A DNA stretch of 7,068 nt from Bacteroidales bacterium. GTDB taxonomy: Bacteria > Bacteroidota > Bacteroidia > Bacteroidales > VadinHA17. This document shows, piece after piece, positions 1 to 5,582 of the stretch. The stretch lies in assembly GCA_027451265.1 (NCBI GenBank), contig DAIDJT010000139.1, forward strand, positions 1 through 7,068, read 5' to 3'. A program made the position numbers and the translations under genes. The notes beneath the pieces were generated by a model, which worked only from the letters and a program-made list of their open reading frames with translations, was not told where the DNA came from and ran no database searches. Numbering within the stretch: the first letter of the stretch is position 1; the number at the start of each line of letters is the position of its first letter.

Positions 1-60
1 TTCGAGGGAAACCTCCTCGTAGTTCTTGAAGTTTGTCAGTTCCAGCCTTGCCAGGTGCAT
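1..60 (-). CDS. recF: RecF, DNA replication/repair ATPase (N-terminal fragment)
   Basis: Only the first 20 codons are present; the gene continues past the left edge. The reverse complement reads MHLARLELTNFKNYEE..., the typical RecF beginning, in which a short beta strand leads into the conserved N-F-K-N-Y/F segment just before the Walker A loop, which lies outside the window. RecF is an SMC-like ATPase that acts with RecO and RecR to load RecA at single-strand gaps. A second ATG directly upstream (61-63) is in frame and would add one Met; the inner ATG gives the usual M-x-L start. No Shine-Dalgarno is evident. The gene diverges from the TPR/ribH pair, an arrangement I recall from Bacteroidetes genomes. 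Identification rests on 20 residues plus context. Confidence 0.8.
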   Translation of the reverse strand, partial: MHLARLELTNFKNYEEVSLE

Positions 61-87
61 CATCGTTGTCAGCTCTTGTCAGAGGGC

Positions 88-118
88 CAAAGTTACGAAA
101 AGAAAAAGGCGATGCAAT
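88..118 (-). promoter_or_regulatory. Candidate Bacteroidetes-type promoter for recF
   Basis: On the minus strand, TAACTTTG (88-95 on the plus strand as CAAAGTTA) matches the Bacteroidetes -7 consensus TAnnTTTG exactly. An ATTG (115-118), three of four bases of the -33 element TTTG, sits upstream with a 19-base spacer, which is the usual spacing. Transcription would start near position 80, giving a leader of about 20 bases before the recF ATG. Matched by eye only. Confidence 0.5.
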
Positions 119-154
119 CAGGCAGTGCACAATGAACATTACAGGCCCGTTTAA

Positions 155-173
155 TCCGGCAACAAATGCCGGA
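155..173. repeat. Perfect 7-bp inverted repeat in the divergent promoter region
   Basis: TCCGGCA, a 5-base ACAAA loop, then TGCCGGA. Two further pairs can form outside a single mismatch (152-153 with 175-176). It lies between the two outward-facing promoter candidates. It could be an operator for a dimeric regulator or an RNA hairpin. It is not a convincing terminator, because the T-run at 193-200 begins 19 bases after the stem. No regulator can be named. Confidence 0.45.
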
Positions 174-205
174 ATACAGTATGTGAGCGAGCTTTTTTTT
201 GACCA

Positions 206-240
206 TTTGTTTTTAAATAATGCCAGAAATACTACTTTTG
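206..240 (+). promoter_or_regulatory. Candidate Bacteroidetes-type promoter for the TPR-ribH pair
   Basis: TACTTTTG at 233-240 matches the -7 consensus TAnnTTTG exactly and lies 37 bases before the ATG at 278. The nearest TTTG upstream is at 206-209, leaving a spacer of 23 bases, somewhat longer than usual. A near-match (TA, six T, G) lies at 247-255, so the exact site is uncertain. The surrounding 190-255 stretch is AT-rich, unlike the flanking genes, as expected for a promoter. Confidence 0.4.
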
Positions 241-277
241 CGAAGTTATTTTTTGACCTGTAACAGAGAACATTGAT

Positions 278-958
278 ATGAGCAAGAAAAAGGAGACCGC
301 AAAAGGGATCGAAAACGTTGAACAGACACTGACAAAAACAGAACAGTTTCTTGAACAGAATTACAAACCCCTTTTATATGTGCTTGCCGGCGCAGTGGTG
401 CTGGTAGGAATAGTGTGGCTTCTCAGGATGTACACAAGCAAGAAGAACGACGAGGCACTGAGCCAGATGTTCATGGCCGAAAAGTATTTCGGTCAGGATT
501 CGCTGAAGCTGGCCCTCAACGGCGACGGCAACAATCTTGGCTTTATCGATATTGCAAAGGAATACAAGGCTACAAGGTCAGGCAAACTTGCCAACTTCTA
601 TGCCGGCGCTTGCCTGATGCACCTCGGCCAGTATGAGGAGGCCATCAGCTATCTCAACAAGTACAGGCAGGATGACGAAGTGATAGCGCCACAGGCCAGG
701 GGTCTGATAGGCGATGCGCGTGTTGAACTGGGCGACAACGCTGCCGGTATAAAAAACTACATCGAGGCAGCAGATATGGCTGAAAACTCTTTCCTCAGCC
801 CCATTTACCTCATGAAGGCAGGAATGCTCTACGAAAGCGACGGCAAATGGGCCGATGCCCTTAAACTCTACGAACAGATACAGGAAAAGTATCCCGAGAG
901 CAATGAAGGCCGCACCATAGAAAAATATATTGCCAGGGTCAAACTGCACATCGACTGA
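278..958 (+). CDS. Single-pass membrane TPR protein, YfgM-like
   Basis: 226 residues. A short lysine-rich N-terminus (MSKKKE) and a mostly polar stretch precede one strong hydrophobic segment at about residues 31-49 (PLLYVLAGAVVLVGIVWLL), followed by R50 and K55-K56. The rest is helical, with about three TPR-like units near 104-137, 138-171 and 175-208; the signature pattern G-x-Y-E-E-A is clear at 117-122 and a variant (G-K-W-A-D-A) at 189-194. This matches the architecture of YfgM/TPR_21 proteins, which in E. coli associate with the SecYEG translocon and periplasmic chaperones, with the TPR part in the periplasm. Equivalent function here is inference. The ATG at 278 is preceded by an A-rich stretch without a strong Shine-Dalgarno, common in Bacteroidetes. 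It is three bases upstream of ribH and probably cotranscribed with it. Confidence 0.8.
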   Translation: MSKKKETAKGIENVEQTLTKTEQFLEQNYKPLLYVLAGAVVLVGIVWLLRMYTSKKNDEALSQMFMAEKYFGQDSLKLALNGDGNNLGFIDIAKEYKATRSGKLANFYAGACLMHLGQYEEAISYLNKYRQDDEVIAPQARGLIGDARVELGDNAAGIKNYIEAADMAENSFLSPIYLMKAGMLYESDGKWADALKLYEQIQEKYPESNEGRTIEKYIARVKLHID

Positions 959-961
959 CAG

Positions 962-1450
962 GTGGCAACCCGTGATCTTTCCGATTATGATTCCTCACGC
1001 GTTCCCGATGCTTCGGGGATGAGGTTCGGCATAGTGGTTGCCGACTGGAACAGTGAGGTCACCCATTCCCTTCTTGACGGCGCCGTAAAGACGCTTAAGC
1101 GTCATGGCGTTACTGATGATGATATTATTGTCAGGCATGTACCTGGTACCTTTGAGATCACTCTCGGGGCGCAGTGGATGGCTGAGTATGAGGATCTTGA
1201 CGGTGTTTTATGCCTTGGGTGCGTGATACAGGGAGAGACCCCGCATTTTACATATATCTGCCAGGGAGTGACCCAGGGAATCACCCAGCTCAATCTCGAT
1301 TACAATATCCCATTCATTTTTGGCGTGCTTACAACCCTGAACCTTGAGCAGGCACTTGAGAGGGCCGGCGGAAAGCATGGCAACAAGGGTGATGAGGCCG
1401 CCGTGACTGCCATAAAAATGGCCGCCCTTCAGCAAATGATGGAGAAATAA
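962..1450 (+). CDS. ribH: 6,7-dimethyl-8-ribityllumazine synthase (RibH)
   Basis: 162 residues, a normal length for the family. It condenses 5-amino-6-ribitylaminouracil with 3,4-dihydroxy-2-butanone 4-phosphate to lumazine, the penultimate step of riboflavin synthesis, in the cytoplasm, normally as a pentamer or 60-mer. Family landmarks are intact: FGIVVADWN (22-30) with aromatic W29 in the substrate-stacking position, GTFEI (62-66), the GETPH loop with catalytic H95, IPFIFGVLTT (116-125), and ERAGGKHGNKG (133-143) with phosphate-contacting R134. The start is GTG at 962, three bases after the upstream stop. It is preferred over Met20 because the residues between (DLSDYDSSRVPDASGM) follow the conserved Bacteroidetes RibH N-terminus. 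No separate Shine-Dalgarno fits the gap, so translation is probably coupled to the TPR gene. No FMN riboswitch is seen ahead of the operon. Confidence 0.96.
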   Translation: MATRDLSDYDSSRVPDASGMRFGIVVADWNSEVTHSLLDGAVKTLKRHGVTDDDIIVRHVPGTFEITLGAQWMAEYEDLDGVLCLGCVIQGETPHFTYICQGVTQGITQLNLDYNIPFIFGVLTTLNLEQALERAGGKHGNKGDEAAVTAIKMAALQQMMEK

Positions 1451-1517
1451 CCAGTCTCCTGTCTTCTCCGTGGTTTTGTTTCATTACGGGAGACCGGCGG
1501 GTACATTTTACCGTCGG
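1451..1517. terminator. Overlapping inverted repeats between convergent genes (candidate bidirectional terminator)
   Basis: Two alternative stems occupy the 77-base gap between ribH and addB, whose 3' ends face each other. Stem 1 pairs CCAGTCTCC (1451-1459) with GGAGACCGG (1489-1497), 8 of 9 positions, around a 29-base loop. Stem 2 pairs 1494-1503 with 1509-1517 (CCGGCGG-TA against TA-CCGTCGG, one bulged G and one G-T pair) around a 5-base loop. They share 1494-1497 and so exclude each other. No clean T-tract follows on either strand, so termination is inferred from position and structure. Confidence 0.4.
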
Positions 1518-1527
1518 CTCTGAATAA

Positions 1528-4398
1528 CTATCTCCTGCAGAGTGTCCGATACGGGCAAACAGTGCAGCGGCGCCGGAAGGGCGTCATCCTGTAATCCTCA
1601 TTGTCTGCAAAAATCCGGTTCAGCGTCAGGCTCAGACCACTCCTGAATGCGGTCATGAATGCCCTCCACTCTGCCTGGTCACTGCCAGGACCATCCAACC
1701 CGGATACAGGCGCGTACGGTGAGAAATCATCCGAAGTGAGCTGCTGAATCCAGTAAATGGCCGGCAGCACAATCTTACCCGGGTACATGTCTTCAATCAG
1801 TGTACAATAGAGAAGCGCCTGCAGCAGCGCATCATTGTGCTTCTCCTTCTCCTCGTCGAACAGTCCTTCTGCAGTCACAGCCTCTCTTTTTGGCGTCCCT
1901 GTCTTGTAATCAACCACCCTCACCGCTCCCCCGGTCAAATCTATCCTGTCTACCCTTCCTCCCACCACTATCCTTTCCTCAGTCCCACCGCAGGCAACGG
2001 GAAGCACCCCGGAGAAATCATCCTCGAGATTCAGAAGGGTCAGGTCAGTATCAGAGCCGTCATAATCAAGCAACTCGCGGGCATACCGCTCGAGCACGTC
2101 AATGATTATCACCCCCCTGCCTGACATCAGCGTTTCCTTGTCCCATCTCATCTCGGCCATTGCAGATTCTATGATTGTCTCCCTTATCCGGTCACGTGAC
2201 CCGGACATCATCTTTATATCTGCACCTGCCCCGGACTTTCCCCTCAGGGGTTCATACATCCTCCTGAGAGCATCATGCATGATGTTGCCGAACCGGCGCT
2301 GATCAATCTCCTTCTCAAGTGCTTCCTCCTCTGGCATGCCGCACACGTACCTATAGTAGAACCGCATCCGGCAGTTTATCCAGGTGTTTACAGCACTGGG
2401 CGACAGATACTTGCCCTCCCTGTTCCCTTCACGGTAGACTTCGAGGAGCGCCCTGTTGTGAACCCGTTGCTTTGTGAGAGTCTCCGCTATCATCCCGCTC
2501 CGGCCGACGCTTATATGCACTGTCTGCTGCCGCGGCGAAAAGAGTGGACTGTAGCTCATCCTGACCAGGTAACGGCTCATCTCACCGCTGTTAAGTCCCT
2601 GTGCCGTTGAGTTATATAGAAACCATCCCTTGGCCGGTTTGCGCAGGAGCCTGAAAAAATAGTAGGAATAAATTGATTCATGCTCGTTCACCGTCGGAAG
2701 TCCGAAAGCACGCCTGATGTTGTACGGGATGTAAGTATTGTCATAAGACATCCCGGGAAAGATGCCCTCATTGAGTGAGAGGACTATTATGTTATTGAAT
2801 TCCAATGCACGCGTTTCCAGCACACCCATGATCTGTATCCCCCTGAGGGGTTCGCCCGAGAAGGGCACGATCATCTTCCGGAATATGCGGTCAAGCAGCC
2901 TCAGGCAAGTTTCAGTCCTGAGATCAAGGTTATAGCTCCTGATGAGGTTTGCCAGCCGCACGGTGCTGCTCATGGCCATCCTGAGGTATTCACGGTCAGT
3001 GCTTAGCTTCATTCCCTTTTCCTGGGCAGCGAATGTGGCTTCCTCAAGGCGGCTCATTACCGAGGCAAGATGGTCAGGTATACCGGCTACGCCTTCAGGT
3101 ACCATGAAGAGGTAATCAAGACTGAACCGTTCAGTGAGGATGGCGGCATTCACCCTGATCATGTTGCCCTTTATGATTTCCCTTACAACAGCATCACCGT
3201 CATTTCCGGCAAGGAGCCGAAAGTACTGATGACGGATCAGGGCCATCACATCTTCACTGCGGAATGAGATGTTTCCGTTGCTGACCCTGGCGGAGCGGAG
3301 CAGTGCCATCAGCTGTCTCAGGAAGGAATAAAGTGGCGTGAACCTGAAGGGATGACCCATGGTGACGTTCACCTCTTCAACCGAAGCCGGGACAGATCCA
3401 AGGACAGGCATCAGAAGCTTCTCATCCGCAAGAATGACTGCGGTGGAAGTCAGGTCATCACTGCCGGATATACCTTCATTCTCAAGCAATTGAGCCATTA
3501 CTGCGGCCTGGGCAGTATCTGAAGGAGTGTCAATTATATGCCATTCGCCGCGTGGCGGCTGATGTATGCGCTGGCCTGGTTCATCAAGTGCACTGCCGAA
3601 GATGCGCCTGTTCTCCCTGATAAAAACGGATGCTTTGTGATCAGGGTCATCCATGAAGAAGTGATCATCATCCCAGTAGAAATCAGCCACCCCGAGGCGT
3701 TTAAGGTGCAGGAACAGGGTCTTCTCACAATTGTTAAGTGCGTTCAGTCCGGCTATGTGCCATCTTCTGCCTTCAGGCACAACCAGTGTCCCTGACAGCG
3801 CTTTTTCCGCCACTTCGCGGCACAGCATGCCGTCACCTGCCATTCCCCGGGCTCTCATGGCCTCCCTGTATCCGTCATACAGAGGTCCCAGCTTCTGCCA
3901 GACCGACCGGAACCTGGTGCGGGCTTCACTTCCGGAAGAGGCTGGGTTGAACGACTTCCAGAAACCGCGTATGATCTCCACCTGCTCATCAGTAAGGCCT
4001 CCGAATTTCTCATCTATCTCCTTCAGGTCGGAGATGTTGCTGTAAAGCCTGCCGGCATCGGCCATGTAAAGGTCAATGTCATTGAAGTCACTGATTATCA
4101 CCTCACCCCATGGCCAGAAGTCGTCAAAGCTCATCTCCTCCCCGAACATGTTCCTGAAGACCCTGTGGAGCTCGAATATCTGGGTTTCCGTATCGGCGGG
4201 AATGATGTCAGTGAATGAACGGAACAGGTCGCTGACTGTAAGCATGGACGGGGCCCACGACGGTTTGTCATTAAGTTTTGCCAGGGCGCGGGCCAGCCAC
4301 AGTCCTGCCCTGCGGCTGGGAAGGACCATCGTCTGCCTCTCCATCTCGCTGCCATGCCTCTCATGGAGCCTGTATGCCACTTTTTCAAGGAAGTCCAT
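1528..4398 (-). CDS. addB: AddB-type PD-(D/E)XK exonuclease subunit with Fe-S cluster motif
   Basis: 956 residues from the preferred start. This is the partner of AddA in the helicase-nuclease that resects double-strand breaks ahead of RecA. The N-terminal part is an inactivated UvrD-like fold: where AddB of Bacillus has a Walker A loop there is only VLPSRRAGLWL (26-36). A UvrD-derived core segment remains at about 521-549 (MGVLETRALEF, then LNEGIFPG). The C-terminal nuclease is complete: H708, D817 in GRVDRID, D830-x-K832 in VVDYKTG, and Q860-x3-Y864. Four cysteines fit the AddB iron-sulfur motif: C676 in NCRMRFYYRY, then C945-x2-C948-x5-C954 two residues from the end. The ATG at 4398 lies two bases after the upstream stop, with AAGG six bases before it. 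An in-frame ATG at 4431 would add 11 residues, overlap the radical SAM gene and lacks a Shine-Dalgarno. Confidence 0.85.
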   Translation of the reverse strand: MDFLEKVAYRLHERHGSEMERQTMVLPSRRAGLWLARALAKLNDKPSWAPSMLTVSDLFRSFTDIIPADTETQIFELHRVFRNMFGEEMSFDDFWPWGEVIISDFNDIDLYMADAGRLYSNISDLKEIDEKFGGLTDEQVEIIRGFWKSFNPASSGSEARTRFRSVWQKLGPLYDGYREAMRARGMAGDGMLCREVAEKALSGTLVVPEGRRWHIAGLNALNNCEKTLFLHLKRLGVADFYWDDDHFFMDDPDHKASVFIRENRRIFGSALDEPGQRIHQPPRGEWHIIDTPSDTAQAAVMAQLLENEGISGSDDLTSTAVILADEKLLMPVLGSVPASVEEVNVTMGHPFRFTPLYSFLRQLMALLRSARVSNGNISFRSEDVMALIRHQYFRLLAGNDGDAVVREIIKGNMIRVNAAILTERFSLDYLFMVPEGVAGIPDHLASVMSRLEEATFAAQEKGMKLSTDREYLRMAMSSTVRLANLIRSYNLDLRTETCLRLLDRIFRKMIVPFSGEPLRGIQIMGVLETRALEFNNIIVLSLNEGIFPGMSYDNTYIPYNIRRAFGLPTVNEHESIYSYYFFRLLRKPAKGWFLYNSTAQGLNSGEMSRYLVRMSYSPLFSPRQQTVHISVGRSGMIAETLTKQRVHNRALLEVYREGNREGKYLSPSAVNTWINCRMRFYYRYVCGMPEEEALEKEIDQRRFGNIMHDALRRMYEPLRGKSGAGADIKMMSGSRDRIRETIIESAMAEMRWDKETLMSGRGVIIIDVLERYARELLDYDGSDTDLTLLNLEDDFSGVLPVACGGTEERIVVGGRVDRIDLTGGAVRVVDYKTGTPKREAVTAEGLFDEEKEKHNDALLQALLYCTLIEDMYPGKIVLPAIYWIQQLTSDDFSPYAPVSGLDGPGSDQAEWRAFMTAFRSGLSLTLNRIFADNEDYRMTPFRRRCTVCPYRTLCRR

Positions 4399-4400
4399 TG

Positions 4401-5360
4401 TCAACCTTTTTTGCAGATCCTTCCCTGCCATGTGTTACGTTCTTCAAGGCGGCGTTCAAACAGCCTGAATATTTCGCTGCTTCTCATTTGCCAGTTGCGC
4501 GGGTCATCGAGGAGGCGCGGGGGCGCCTCTCCGCTGATGCGGTCAATCATTATGCCGGGCGAGAGCCGCTCCGTGAAGGAGATCACCAGGTCAAGGTATT
4601 CTTCAAGGGAGTAGAGGTCAAACGCGGCGGGGTTCTGGCTGTATTCACGGGCCATCGCGGTTCCCCTGATCAGCTGCAGCTGCCTTATTTTCAAGGATGT
4701 CAGCGGCAGCGATGAGATTATCTCAGCGCTCTCCGCGATGGCCGTGCGGCTCTCGCCCGGCAGGCCAAAAATGAGATGCGCCCCCGCGTTGAGCCCACGG
4801 GCAGCAGTCTCTTCCACGGCCTTTACTGCCGATGCAAAATCATGCCCCCGGCTGATCCTGCGCAGGGTATCATCGCTGACCGATTCAATCCCGTATTCAA
4901 TCATTATGAAGTATTCACGCGCCATTTCAGCCAGACTGTCAAGCAGTTCGCCTGTGACGCAATCGGGACGGGTGCCGATTACCAGGCCGGTCACCGAGGG
5001 GTGGTTCAGGGCCTCGTCATAGAGGGCGGTGAGTTTCTCAATACTGGCATAGGTATTAGTATATGCCTGGAAATATGCAATATAACTTACAGCCCGACGG
5101 TACCTGCGACGGTGGAAGGTTATTCCCTGTTCTATCTGATCGGTTATACTCTTTTCCGGGGTACAATAGCCGGGGATAAAAGCTTCGTTATTGCAGTATG
5201 TACAGCCTCCGTAACCAATAGTGCCATCCCGGTTCGGGCAGGTGAAGCCGGCATTGATGCTGAGCTTCTGCACCCGTCCCCCGAACAGTACCGTAAACCA
5301 GTCAGCATAGGAGTTGTACCTCCTGGTGGTTCCCCACTCATATGTCTTCTCACCGCTCAT
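4401..5360 (-). CDS. Radical SAM protein, YhcC-like (TIGR01212 type)
   Basis: 319 residues, normal for the family. It begins YEWGTTRRYNSY, then NAGFTCPNRDG...GGCTYC, giving the radical SAM [4Fe-4S] cysteines C41, C53 and C56 in the CX11CX2C spacing of YhcC-like proteins rather than classical CX3CX2C. Other landmarks: YFQAYTNTY (96-104), IGTRPDC (128-134), IEYGIES (154-160) and HLIFGLPGE (195-203). The usual K-x-H-Q-L-H segment reads KIRQLQLIRGT (224-234), so both histidines are replaced. The family cleaves S-adenosylmethionine to start radical chemistry; its substrate is unknown to me. The gene lies between addA and addB; its stop is two bases before the preferred addB start, so the two are probably translated together. 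Its ATG forms TAATG with a 9-codon upstream ORF, and its first codons match the tandem repeat upstream. Confidence 0.9.
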   Translation of the reverse strand: MSGEKTYEWGTTRRYNSYADWFTVLFGGRVQKLSINAGFTCPNRDGTIGYGGCTYCNNEAFIPGYCTPEKSITDQIEQGITFHRRRYRRAVSYIAYFQAYTNTYASIEKLTALYDEALNHPSVTGLVIGTRPDCVTGELLDSLAEMAREYFIMIEYGIESVSDDTLRRISRGHDFASAVKAVEETAARGLNAGAHLIFGLPGESRTAIAESAEIISSLPLTSLKIRQLQLIRGTAMAREYSQNPAAFDLYSLEEYLDLVISFTERLSPGIMIDRISGEAPPRLLDDPRNWQMRSSEIFRLFERRLEERNTWQGRICKKG

Positions 5361-5582
5361 TACTGCTCAGTCAGGTCCTTTTTGTTCATATATATATCAT
5401 TTCTCTGCTTGTGAGAACTCTTTCAGATCCTCTTCTTCATATCCTGATCCATGCCATCTGTTCACCGCATCTCTGTCAGATCATCTTCTTCATATCTGCA
5501 TCTCCTCTCTCCGCTCAATGCTCCTTAGCCAGATCCTTTTCTCCAAATCCGGATCTCTTCCACCCCTTCATGCCTCTTCAAT
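5342..5582 (-). repeat. Degenerate 53-base tandem repeat between addA and the radical SAM gene
   Basis: Reading the minus strand, units cover 5582-5530, 5529-5477, 5476-5424 (53 bases each) and 5423-5372 (52), and a partial fifth starts at 5371. Each full unit ends in a form of ATATGAAGAAGAGGATCTG; the copies ending at 5477 and 5424 differ there by one base. Counted by eye without gaps, the units at 5529 and 5476 agree at 34 of 53 positions, and those at 5582 and 5476 at 35 of 53. The partial unit matches the 5529 unit at 22 of its first 30 positions, and the ATG of the radical SAM gene falls at unit positions 12-14. The array therefore overlaps the last codons of addA and the first of the downstream gene. 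The period is not a multiple of three and every frame has stops, so it is not coding. No clear promoter or terminator is visible in it. Confidence 0.7.
5360..5389 (-). other. Possible 9-codon upstream ORF overlapping the radical SAM start
   Basis: The reading frame encodes MNKKDLTEQ and ends in TAA, which shares its last base with the ATG of the radical SAM gene (TAATG), a classic stop-start overlap for translational reinitiation. Its own ATG overlaps the TGA of a still shorter frame (MIYI, starting at 5400). An AAGG-like stretch lies inside it rather than before it. It sits in repeat sequence rich in ATG and TGA, so the overlap may be chance. Confidence 0.25.

Noticed and set aside
155..200. 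An intrinsic terminator formed by the inverted repeat and the following T-run
   Set aside because: The T-run starts 19 bases after the stem, too far for a standard intrinsic terminator, and no transcript is expected to end there.
33..263. A 76-codon plus-strand frame across the recF-TPR gap
   Set aside because: It overlaps the recF start, runs through the promoter candidates and the T-rich stretch, and its product has no recognisable motif or biased composition.
5386..5400. The alternating AT run as a microsatellite or promoter
   Set aside because: It is only about ten bases of alternating A and T inside one repeat unit, and no TAnnTTTG box with a suitable -33 element was found on the minus strand of this gap.
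4776..5414. A 212-codon plus-strand frame opposite the radical SAM gene
   Set aside because: It is the antisense shadow of a gene with intact cluster cysteines and family motifs; its own product resembles nothing known to me.
5372..5582. A CRISPR-like array
   Set aside because: Units are contiguous and diverged along their whole length, with no identical repeats separated by unique spacers and no cas genes nearby.
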